Of a DNA stretch of 64,000 bases, positions 9,789 to 16,812 are shown piece by piece. The stretch covers positions 1-64,000 of the forward strand of contig DAINRQ010000013.1 of NCBI GenBank assembly GCA_036741775.1, in the 5' to 3' direction. Origin of the DNA: JAJKIV01 sp036741775 (GTDB lineage Bacteria; Gemmatimonadota; Gemmatimonadetes; Gemmatimonadales; Gemmatimonadaceae). Within the stretch, counting starts at the first letter, position 1. Each line of letters starts with the position of its first letter. Made by a program: the position numbers and the translations under genes. The notes beneath the pieces are model-generated. The model was given only the letters and a program-made list of their open reading frames with translations. It searched no databases and had not been told where the DNA came from.

Positions 9789-12206
9789 ATGCTTTCGGAC
9801 CTCCGCTTCGCCCTCCGCACGCTCGGCAAGAGCCCTGCGTTCTCCGTCGCCTCCGTCGTGTGCCTCGCGCTCGGGATTGGCGTCAATGCGACGATCTTCA
9901 GCTGCGTTCGTGCCCTGCTGCTCCGTCCCTTCCCGTATCGGGCGCCCGACGAGCTCGTGGCGATCGGGGAGTCGAACCCGAAGCGCGGATGGCACATGAA
10001 CTCCGTGTCCTACCCCAACTTCCGGAGCTGGCAGGCAGAGAACCGTACGCTCGAGAGCGTGGGGCTGTGGACCGGGTCGTCGTTCAACCTGGCGACTGGA
10101 GACGGCGCCGACTGGGTCCAGGGAGCGACGGTCTCCTGGACGATGTTCCATGTCCTTGGCGTCCCACCGGCGCTCGGACGCGATTTCCGGGAGGAGGAAG
10201 ATCGCGTCGGCGGACCAGAGACGGTCATCCTCAGCGATCGTGTGTGGCGCGAGCGGTTCGACGCACGCCCGGGCGCGATCGGCGAGTCGATCATGGTGAA
10301 CGGCGTTCCCCACACGATCATCGGCGTGATGCCGCCCGGCTTCGAGTTCCCCGCGAACGCCGGCGCGTGGACCACGATGCAGACCGACCCGCTTCGGAAT
10401 CGCGGCAACCACTCGTGGCAGGTGATGGGGCGGCTCAAGCCGGGCGCCACCGTCGACCAGGCGCGCGCCGACCTCAATCGGGTAGCGGCGTCGCTCGGGG
10501 AACAGTACCCGACCACGAACGCGGGCTGGGGTGTGGACGTCGAGACGCTGCGCGAGAACCAGGCCGGGGATGTCAAACCGGTACTCATGATCATGATGGC
10601 GTCGGTCGCGTTCGTGCTGCTCATCGCCTGCGCGAACGTCGCGAATCTGCTGCTTGCGCGCGCCGCCGTTCGGTCGAAGGAGATGGCGGTGCGGGTGGCC
10701 ATGGGCGCCAGCGGATGGCGCGTCGTTCGTCAGATGCTGACCGAGAGCGTGATCATCGCGGTCGCTGGTGCGGCGTTGGGCATCGGCTTCGCCTACGCGT
10801 TCCTGCAGTGGATCAAGGCGAACCTCCTGGGCGGGATCCCGTTCTGGATGCAGTTCCGAATCGACGGCCAGGTGCTCGTGTTCACGATCGCCGTGGCCGT
10901 GGTGACGGCGTTCGTGTTCGGGCTCGTGCCGGCCCTGCAGGCGGCGCGCCCGGATCTCGTCAACACGCTTCGCGACGCCGGCGGCCGGGGCTCGAGCGCG
11001 AGTCGCGGGCACCAACGGCTGCGGAGTAGCCTGGTGATCGGCGAAGTCGCGCTGTCGGTGATCCTGCTCGTCGGCGCCGCGCTCCTCATCCGCAGCTTTC
11101 TCGGGATGCAGAGCGTCAAGCCCGGGTTCGATCCGAGCAACCTGCTGACGATGCGCGTGACACTCTCCGGCCCCGCCTACGACTCCACGTATAAGCGGTC
11201 CGCGTTCTGGGACCGGTTCCTGACGAACATCAACCAGCGTCCGGGCATCGTGGCCGCCGCGATCACGAACAACATCCCACTCGGCGGTGGGAACAACAAC
11301 AGCTTCTTCAGCGCCGAAGATCAGCCGGCGCAGCCAGGCTCGGAGCCGTTGCTCGAGATCCGGTGGGTCTCGCCGCGGTACCTCGAGGCGCTCGAGGTAC
11401 CCCTCGTGCGCGGGCGCATGTTCACGGAGCAGGAATGGGCGGACAGCGGCGCGGCGGGACGCGTGGCCGTGATCAACGAGCACATGGCCACGCAGCTGTG
11501 GAAGAGTCCCGACGACGCGTTAGGTAAGCGGTTCAAGTTCGGGTACGCGAACGACACGCTGAACCGGTGGATTACCGTCGTCGGCGTGGCCGCCGACATC
11601 AAGCACAAGCGGCTCACGCAGGAGCCGGATTACCAGGGGTATATGCCGTACCGACAGGGCGGGTGGAACTCGTCCGCGATCGTCGTGCGCACGTTAGGTG
11701 ATCCCACGCGCGTGACACCGACGGTGCTGGCGGCGCTCAAGGAGACGGACCCGTACGTGCCCGCGTACCGCGTGCTCAGCATGGACGCGACGATCGAGCG
11801 CTCGTACTGGCAGCAGGCGCTGTACAGCAAGATGTTCACGGCGTTCGCCGCAATCGCGCTCGTGCTGGCGGCCGTCGGCGTGTATGGCGTCATCTCGTAC
11901 TCGGTGTCGCAGCGCACACGGGAGATCGGCGTCCGGGTGGCGCTCGGGGCGCAGCGCACCAACGTGTTGCGGCTCATCGTCGGGCACGGCGCGCTGCTCG
12001 CCGCCGTGGGGATCGGTATCGGGCTCGCCGGGGCGCTCGGCGTCACCCGGTTCCTGCGCTCGATGCTGTATGGGGTGTCGCCGTTCGACCCGGTGAGCTT
12101 CGTGGTCGTGACGCTGGTGCTGAGCGGGATCGCGTTCCTCGCGAGCTACCTGCCGGCACGTCGCGCGGCGCGGGTGGACCCGATCGAGGCGCTGCGGCAG
12201 GAGTGA
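9789..12206 (+). CDS. ADOP-family FtsX/MacB-like permease
   Basis: 805 residues from ATG 9789 (LSDLRFALRTLGKSPAF). First helix near residues 18-42 (ALGIGVNATIFSCVRALLLRPFPY). The first FtsX block begins near residue 265 (VLLIACANVANLLLARAAV, KEMAVRVAMGAS). The second-module helix is near 411 (LVIGEVALSVILLVGAALL). The last FtsX block begins near 683 and includes REIGVRVALGAQ. Length and the two-module layout fit ADOP permeases closely, and it is the most canonical of the set. It is transcribed away from the PadR operon and could share its control region. An inverted-repeat element starts five bases after its stop codon. Confidence 0.95.
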   Translation: MLSDLRFALRTLGKSPAFSVASVVCLALGIGVNATIFSCVRALLLRPFPYRAPDELVAIGESNPKRGWHMNSVSYPNFRSWQAENRTLESVGLWTGSSFNLATGDGADWVQGATVSWTMFHVLGVPPALGRDFREEEDRVGGPETVILSDRVWRERFDARPGAIGESIMVNGVPHTIIGVMPPGFEFPANAGAWTTMQTDPLRNRGNHSWQVMGRLKPGATVDQARADLNRVAASLGEQYPTTNAGWGVDVETLRENQAGDVKPVLMIMMASVAFVLLIACANVANLLLARAAVRSKEMAVRVAMGASGWRVVRQMLTESVIIAVAGAALGIGFAYAFLQWIKANLLGGIPFWMQFRIDGQVLVFTIAVAVVTAFVFGLVPALQAARPDLVNTLRDAGGRGSSASRGHQRLRSSLVIGEVALSVILLVGAALLIRSFLGMQSVKPGFDPSNLLTMRVTLSGPAYDSTYKRSAFWDRFLTNINQRPGIVAAAITNNIPLGGGNNNSFFSAEDQPAQPGSEPLLEIRWVSPRYLEALEVPLVRGRMFTEQEWADSGAAGRVAVINEHMATQLWKSPDDALGKRFKFGYANDTLNRWITVVGVAADIKHKRLTQEPDYQGYMPYRQGGWNSSAIVVRTLGDPTRVTPTVLAALKETDPYVPAYRVLSMDATIERSYWQQALYSKMFTAFAAIALVLAAVGVYGVISYSVSQRTREIGVRVALGAQRTNVLRLIVGHGALLAAVGIGIGLAGALGVTRFLRSMLYGVSPFDPVSFVVVTLVLSGIAFLASYLPARRAARVDPIEALRQE

Positions 12207-12211
12207 GCGGA

Positions 12212-12456
12212 CCGGCATCCAGAACGGAGGGGGAATACGGATGAGGGGATGAGCACGATGCCGGGATCGGTCGCGGACCGGGACGCGCCCTCTCACCAAG
12301 GCCGTGATGCGATGGGGAACTGCCCCAGGGCGAGCGGCGTCTCCGAGAGGCCGTTTCCCTTCATTCAGGTTCCGGTGAGGAGAGCTTTCACTCGCTCAGG
12401 ATGATGTCACTCACCTTCTCATCCCCTCATCCGTTCTCCCCGTCGTTCTGGATTCC
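12212..12456. repeat. ~245-bp element bounded by imperfect inverted repeats (MITE/REP-like)
   Basis: The left arm (12212-12253) contains CCGGCATCCAGAACG followed by ACGGATGAGGGGATGAG. The right arm (12418-12456) is its reverse complement: CTCATCCCCTCATCCGT exactly, then CGTTCTGGAT exactly, separated by a few changed bases. Between the arms is about 165 bp without a convincing gene. A related hairpin with the same GCATCCAGAACG core is at 47351-47389. This fits a non-autonomous miniature element or a REP-type pair; no transposase is seen in the window. Confidence 0.6.
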
Positions 12457-12862
12457 GACCCCGGGCGTTCATCCGGCCGTTTCGGCCGTTTCCGCGTCAT
12501 CGTCGTTTCGACCGGCCCGGGCGCCACGGGCTTGAACGCCGGGCTGTTCTCGGCGGCGCCGTTCCCGCGCTCGTTGCTGCCGCGTGATCCGCGTCCAGCC
12601 CGATGCCACGACGGAGGCGGGTCGGGCTGGTCCCGCCATCGAGCGGAGCGCAGAGGGCGCGGCAGACGCGAACGCGGCAACTGCGCACGCGGTAGACTCG
12701 GAGCGGCTGCCCCGTCGAGGAGTTACCGGGTCGAAGGCCGCGGTCGGCGTCTGCGTGGCGTCGGCGTGCAACAGAACGATGAAATTCGAATCTGACCCCA
12801 ATTTCGCGCGGCGGTACCGTACGCGTCTCGTGCGGATGCGACCAGCGACCAGGACAAATGCC
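12457..12862. other. Noncoding stretch, no recognisable gene
   Basis: About 400 bp with no recognisable gene. Frames are open on both strands because of the high GC content, including a plus-strand frame from 12584 that runs antisense into the lipoprotein gene at 12934. That frame is Ala/Arg-rich and matches no family I know. The segment includes one copy of a 29-bp dispersed repeat at 12779-12807. Confidence 0.5.
12779..12807 (+). repeat. 29-bp dispersed repeat, copy A
   Basis: A 29-bp sequence with core ATTCGAATCTGACCCC. It recurs in inverted orientation at 19899-19927 with 27 of 29 bases identical (differences at the fifth base and just after CCCC). It contains the palindrome TTCGAA and opens with ATG in both copies. 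Here it lies in an intergenic gap. Confidence 0.7.
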
Positions 12863-12890
12863 TGCGGGGCGGGACGAATCCCGCCCCGCA
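12863..12890 (-). terminator. Strong GC hairpin after the Bor-like genes
   Basis: A perfect 11-bp stem (TGCGGGGCGGG paired with CCCGCCCCGCA) with a six-base loop. It lies 44 bp downstream of the stop of the leftward lipoprotein gene at 12934. Read on the minus strand it is followed by CATTTGTCC, a weak T-tract, so it may terminate the lipoprotein transcript. Confidence 0.5.
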
Positions 12891-12933
12891 CGGTGGTCAC
12901 GGGCGCGCGACCATCACACCGACGGCCGTGTCG

Positions 12934-13236
12934 TCATCTCGCGACAGGGCCTGCCGCACAGGTCACCTTCGTGTGCATCGGGGTGAAGATGCTGTACGTG
13001 ATCGCGCCAACGAGACCGTTCAGGAAGCTCCGCTCCGTCACTACGGCCGAGAATCCCTGCGGACATTGCTCCCGCGTGTTGAGCTCCGGCGGCGGGACCA
13101 GACCATAGACGAACGAGTACTGCCACTTCTTGTCGACGCTCTCCGGCGCCGGGGGAGCACCCGTCACGACGGTGACACGATAGCAGCCAGCACACAGGAC
13201 CGCGGCAACGATCGACAGAACGATCCGAGAACGCAT
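12934..13236 (-). CDS. Bor-like outer-membrane lipoprotein, second paralogue
   Basis: 100 residues from ATG 13236, preceded by GGAG at good spacing. The N-terminus MRSRIVLSIVAAVLCAGC is a lipoprotein signal with a lipobox ending in Cys. The C-terminal part (SFLNGLVGAITYSIFTPMHT then KVTCA) aligns with the end of phage lambda Bor, a surface lipoprotein linked to serum resistance in E. coli. A Cys in REQCPQG and a terminal Cys are kept as in Bor. It lies 52 bp downstream of a second member of the same family, so the pair looks like a tandem duplication in one operon. The function here is unknown; the lambda role should not be assumed. Confidence 0.75.
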   Translation of the reverse strand: MRSRIVLSIVAAVLCAGCYRVTVVTGAPPAPESVDKKWQYSFVYGLVPPPELNTREQCPQGFSAVVTERSFLNGLVGAITYSIFTPMHTKVTCAAGPVAR

Positions 13237-13288
13237 GAAGATCTCCAGTTCGGGGTGAGTGTAGGCGAGTAGCGCGCAGCGGCGCTCG

Positions 13289-13582
13289 TTAGGACGCGCA
13301 CGTGACGCGCAGGCGCTGCGGCGCATAGATGCCGAGCGTGAAAAAGCTGACGAACCCGTTCATGAAGCTCTGCTGCGTCTCGACCGTCGCGACGCCGGTC
13401 GGGCACGACTGGCGGACGTCTATCGTGTCGGCGGGGATGATCCCCCACAGCCACGTGGCGACGTAGGGTCGCTCGACGACAGTCGTCGAAGGCGTCAGAC
13501 CGCTGTGGACGGTCTGGTGAAAGCACGCGGTCGCCGACAGTGCGAGGGCGGCGACGCCCAGTACACGGCGTGAACGACTCAT
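13289..13582 (-). CDS. Bor-like outer-membrane lipoprotein
   Basis: 97 residues from ATG 13582, with GGAGG upstream. MSRSRRVLGVAALALSATAC is a lipoprotein signal peptide with the modified Cys near residue 20. The C-terminal half (VETQQSFMNGFVSFFTLGIY then APQRLRV) closely resembles lambda Bor, whose family pattern is TETQQTFVNG followed by LGIYTP and a terminal Cys. Length also matches Bor (about 97 residues). The stop codon TAA lies inside a CCTAACG word. It heads a two-gene set with the paralogue at 12934. It may be a surface-exposed small lipoprotein; its biological role in this lineage is unknown. Confidence 0.82.
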   Translation of the reverse strand: MSRSRRVLGVAALALSATACFHQTVHSGLTPSTTVVERPYVATWLWGIIPADTIDVRQSCPTGVATVETQQSFMNGFVSFFTLGIYAPQRLRVTCAS

Positions 13583-13620
13583 GATTGTGGGATCCTCCGA
13601 TCAGGTAGGCGGAACACATG

Positions 13621-13643
13621 GCGACACGGGAGCTCCGTGTCGC
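13621..13643 (-). other. Hairpin in the leader of the Bor-like gene
   Basis: GCGACACGG (13621-13629) and CCGTGTCGC (13635-13643) form a perfect 9-bp stem with a five-base loop, 39 bp upstream of the lipoprotein start at 13582. It could be a terminator for the gene ending at 13752 (there is no T-tract) or a leader structure. Confidence 0.35.
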
Positions 13644-13751
13644 TCGCGACCTACCTTACCCTCGGGGGTGGCGTGCGGAAAGTCCTGATGTCGGTTCGCT
13701 CGCGAACGCGCCGTACGGACGATTCATCCGCCGTCACCGCGGCGTGTTTCG

Positions 13752-14285
13752 CTATCGTCGGCCCGCCACCCGCGATCCCACCGCCGCGAGAACACCCTGC
13801 GACAGCACGAAGATCGGCACGACGACAGCGTCGCCCAGGTTTCGGTCGGAGTTGTTGTTCAGGACATAGTGCACGCCGAGCCCAATGCCCGTTCCCACGA
13901 GCGCTCCGAGCACTGCCCCGACTGCGGATCGCGGCGACTCCTGGTATCTCGCGACGACGAGCGTCCCGACCGTCGCGCCCACCACCCCGAGCACGCCGCC
14001 CACACCGACCGACGTGATCCCGCACGCGAGATCATCGACGCCACATCGCGACGTGAGGCCCACGACGCCGATCCCGACCAGCGATCCGAGAGATCCGCCG
14101 AGGGCCTCGAGTATGAACGGGCCGCCGTCTTCGCGCGCCGGAGCCTGAGCGATCAATCCGTTCGCGGGAGCGTGGACCACCGAACGCGCGACGGAGACCC
14201 GATCATGATCGAGGCGCTGTGCCTCTGCCTCGCGGGTCACCAGCGCGGCGAGCAGGAGGCAGACCACGTTAGATGCGGCCGACAT
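13752..14285 (-). CDS. Secreted/membrane protein with glycine-zipper segments
   Basis: 177 residues from ATG 14285. It begins with a signal peptide (SAASNVVCLLLAALVTREAEA). Two hydrophobic, small-residue-rich segments follow: ILEALGGSLGSLVGIGVVGL and a longer one with GVGGVLGVVGATVGTLVV and AVGAVLGALVGTGIGLGV. The GxxxG spacing is that of glycine-zipper envelope proteins. The chain ends with another hydrophobic stretch near VVVPIFVLSQGVLAAVGSRV. No specific family is recognised; an inner- or outer-membrane location is likely. It is in line with, but 32 bp from, the DsrE-like gene upstream on the same strand and could be co-transcribed with it. Confidence 0.65.
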   Translation of the reverse strand: MSAASNVVCLLLAALVTREAEAQRLDHDRVSVARSVVHAPANGLIAQAPAREDGGPFILEALGGSLGSLVGIGVVGLTSRCGVDDLACGITSVGVGGVLGVVGATVGTLVVARYQESPRSAVGAVLGALVGTGIGLGVHYVLNNNSDRNLGDAVVVPIFVLSQGVLAAVGSRVAGRR

Positions 14286-14317
14286 GAGGCCCGTCGATGA
14301 AATGGAAGGCAGTTGCG

Positions 14318-15079
14318 TCAGGTCGACTTGAAGAAGCTGCAGCCAGCGTCCTGTGCGAGCAGCGTCGCGAAGATGCCGGTCGGCATGAGCGTCGCGTCTG
14401 CAACCAGGTTCGCCTTGAGCTCGGCGTAGACGTCGCGCATCTCCTGTTTCGTCGCGCGAGCGACCTGGTACGCGACACCACGCGTCGCCATGTCGCACCC
14501 CACGAAGATGACGCCGCGGCTCGCGAGCGACTTGATCGTGGGCGTCGGACGGTCCTCGATCGGCTTTCCTTCTGCGCTCAGCCGCTGGTAGTAGATGTTC
14601 CGCTTGACGGGCGTCTTGGTCTTCTGGTCGAGCGTCTTCGTCATCGTGCCGAGGTCGTACTTCTCCCACATGGCGTCGTTGTAGAGGAGCGGCACCGCCG
14701 CGTGTCGGAGGCAGACGACGACGCTCGCGTCGGAGTCGCCGGTCCCGAAGACGTCCTTCACGGATTGCAGGTAGCTCATGGCGTGGTACAGCGCCGTCCC
14801 TTCCACGATCTCGGGGGAGTCGAAGACCACCTTGTGCTTGGCGGTAATGCGCTCCATCCAGGTCGCGTCCCACGTCTGCGGGGGGATGGGCAGCGGCCGC
14901 GGGGCAGGAGCGCCGTTCGCCTGCGACGCGGCCGCCGGTGCTGGTGCCTGGCTCGCGGTGCCGGCGGTCGCGGCGGGGGCGCAGGCGACGGCGGCAAAGG
15001 CGGCGGCACCGGCAGCGAGCTCACCAATGAACTGACGCCGCGGCGTGCCAGAGGTCGGGTTGTCGGAGGAACCGTTCAT
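14318..15079 (-). CDS. Tat-exported DsrE/DsrF-like protein
   Basis: 253 residues from ATG 15079. The N-terminus SGTPRRQFIGELAAGAAAFA is a twin-arginine signal, followed by an Ala/Pro-rich linker to about residue 70. The folded part resembles DsrE-like proteins: GTALYHAMSYLQSVKDV, the second strand SVVVCLRHAAVPLLYNDAMW, GVIFVGCDMATRG, and the closing LMPTGIFATLLAQDAGCSFF, where family members have an active-site or strand-end region. DsrE-fold proteins handle persulfide sulfur or act as small-molecule-binding scaffolds. Cysteines are present in CLRHAA, GCDMAT and AGCSFF. Periplasmic export suggests a binding or redox role; substrate unknown. Confidence 0.72.
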   Translation of the reverse strand: MNGSSDNPTSGTPRRQFIGELAAGAAAFAAVACAPAATAGTASQAPAPAAASQANGAPAPRPLPIPPQTWDATWMERITAKHKVVFDSPEIVEGTALYHAMSYLQSVKDVFGTGDSDASVVVCLRHAAVPLLYNDAMWEKYDLGTMTKTLDQKTKTPVKRNIYYQRLSAEGKPIEDRPTPTIKSLASRGVIFVGCDMATRGVAYQVARATKQEMRDVYAELKANLVADATLMPTGIFATLLAQDAGCSFFKST

Positions 15080-15202
15080 TGGTGTCGTACCGAGTGGTGA
15101 GAGCCTGCGTGGGGTGCCGCGGGACGCTTCGAAGCTAAGACGGCGACGCGACGTCCGCACCGTACCAGTTGAGGGAAGAGGCGCGCGACCAGGAAGGCCA
15201 GT

Positions 15203-15260
15203 CATGAGTGTGTGTTTTGGGCTGGCTTGGTCGCGGGTGGGGAGCCCTCTGTCGGGAGCC
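15203..15260 (+). repeat. ~58-bp dispersed repeat, copy 1
   Basis: This segment aligns end to end with 38548-38605 at roughly 78% identity by eye. Shared blocks are ATGAGTGTGTG, TGGTCGCGG and GCCCTCT...CGGGAG. Both copies are intergenic. Its right end overlaps the left arm of the large hairpin at 15244-15377. Confidence 0.5.
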
Positions 15261-15377
15261 GGAATCCAAGTAGTGAGTAACCCGTCATGAGTAGCCAGTA
15301 GAACAGTCGTTGACTGTATTACTGGCCGACTCACTACTGGCTACTCGTTGCTTGGATTCGTCCTCCCGAAAGAGGGC
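15244..15377. repeat. ~134-bp imperfect palindrome
   Basis: The two halves are near reverse complements. GCCCTCT (15244-15250) pairs with AGAGGGC (15371-15377), AATCCAAG with CTTGGATT, and GAGTAGCCAGTAG with CTACTGGCTACTC slightly offset; the apex is ACAGTC-GTT-GACTGT around 15310. The arms also hold internal AGTAG/GAGTA short repeats, so more than one pairing is possible. It sits between the divergent DsrE-like and Gfo/Idh/MocA genes. It could be a cruciform, a REP-like element or a miniature element. Confidence 0.6.
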
Positions 15378-15525
15378 CGTACCCCCCGAATGGACGGCGG
15401 CCCAACGCACGGCCTCATTCACTGGTCTTCCCTTCGAAGCCGGGTCACGCAAGCGCCCACGAACCGTTAGTATGAAGTTCCCCAGCCGGTTGCCGGCTAC
15501 GATGGACCCTCATCCCGTTTCGTTC

Positions 15526-16767
15526 ATGCCTACCGCCCCTCTCGGCATCGGTTTCATCGGCAGCGGGTTCAACACCCGGTTTCACATCCAGGGTTTTCAG
15601 GCCGTGCGCGACGCGGACGTCCGCGGGATCTGGAGCCCGAACCGAAAGAACGCGGCGTCGGCCGCCGAGCTGGCGCGGAAGTACGACGTCGGCGAAGCGA
15701 AGGCGTACGCGACCATCACCGACATGGTCGCCGACCCGGCCATCGAAGCGATCTGGCTCTGCGGTCCGAATCACGCGCGGATCGAGAACGTCGAGGAGAT
15801 CGTTCGCGCGGTAGAGTCCGGGAAGGGCGAGCTCAAGGGAATCGCCTGCGAGAAGCCGCTCGCCCGTAACGTGGCCGAAGCGAAGAAGGTGGTCGATCTC
15901 GTTAGGCGCCTCGGTATCCCCACGGGATACCTCGAGAACCAGCTCTTCTCGCCACAGGTCGAGACGGGCAAGGCGCTCATCTGGGCGCGTGGCGCGTCGA
16001 ACACGGGGCGGCCCTACCTCGCGCGTGCCGCCGAGGAGCACAGTGGCCCGCACGGTCCGTGGTTCTGGCAGGGCCGCCTGCAGGGCGGCGGCGTCCTCAA
16101 CGACATGATGTGTCACTCGGCGCTCGTCGTCAGGCATCTGCTCACGAAGCCGGGCGAGCCCTACGACACGGTGCGGCCGGTGAAGATCACGGGGCACATC
16201 GCGAGCCTCAAGTGGACGCGCCCGCACTACGCGAAGCTGCTCTCGAAGACGATGGGCAAGGAGATCGATTACACGAAGTCACCGTCCGAGGACTTTGCCA
16301 GCGTCGTCATCGAGTTCGAGACGGACGATGGATTTACCGTGTTAGGCGAGGCGTCGACCTCGTGGAGCTTCGTCGGCGCCGGTCTTCGGCTCTCGGCCGA
16401 ATTGTTAGGCCCGGAGTACTCGATGAGCTGGAACACACTCGACTCGGGGCTCAAGCTCTTCTTCAGTCGCGAAGTGACGGGCAAGCAGGGCGAGGATCTC
16501 GTCGAGAAACAGAACGCCGAACAGGGCGTCATGCCCGTCGTCGCGGGCGAGGCGTGGGCGTACGGCTACGAGGCCGAGGACCGGCACTTCGTCCGCGTGT
16601 TCCAGGGGAAGGAGAAGCCGAAGTTGACGTTCGACGACGGTCTCGAGGTGGTGAAGATGCTCATGACGGCGTATCAGAGCGCCGAACAGGGGAAGACGAT
16701 CGCGTTCCCGCCGAAGGGACTCGAGAAGTTCGTGCCGCAGGTGGCGAAGGGCGAGTGGAAACCGTGA
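15526..16767 (+). CDS. Gfo/Idh/MocA-family oxidoreductase
   Basis: 413 residues from ATG 15526; ATG codons at 15502 and 15472 are in frame, and none has a convincing ribosome site. I chose the one nearest the Rossmann start. Residues 1-130 form the NAD(P)-binding fold (PLGIGFIGSGFNTRFHIQGF). A CEKPLARN motif near residue 110 carries the family's conserved EKP lysine. The C-terminal part is the substrate-binding alpha/beta domain with GGGVLNDMMCHSALVVRHLL, which holds the usual GG...D..H catalytic pattern. Such enzymes oxidise or reduce sugars, inositols or related compounds. It precedes the RDD-SpoIIM gene by 45 bp, but there is no functional link that I can see. Confidence 0.9.
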   Translation: MPTAPLGIGFIGSGFNTRFHIQGFQAVRDADVRGIWSPNRKNAASAAELARKYDVGEAKAYATITDMVADPAIEAIWLCGPNHARIENVEEIVRAVESGKGELKGIACEKPLARNVAEAKKVVDLVRRLGIPTGYLENQLFSPQVETGKALIWARGASNTGRPYLARAAEEHSGPHGPWFWQGRLQGGGVLNDMMCHSALVVRHLLTKPGEPYDTVRPVKITGHIASLKWTRPHYAKLLSKTMGKEIDYTKSPSEDFASVVIEFETDDGFTVLGEASTSWSFVGAGLRLSAELLGPEYSMSWNTLDSGLKLFFSREVTGKQGEDLVEKQNAEQGVMPVVAGEAWAYGYEAEDRHFVRVFQGKEKPKLTFDDGLEVVKMLMTAYQSAEQGKTIAFPPKGLEKFVPQVAKGEWKP

Positions 16768-16812
16768 GGTCATGCGGTACCGACGCCGTGAGGATGATGC
16801 CGTGAGGATCGT

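Noticed and set aside
12584..13108. Possible 174-residue plus-strand protein in the repeat-rich gap
   Set aside because: Ala/Arg-rich, runs antisense into the Bor-like lipoprotein, contains a dispersed repeat and matches no family.
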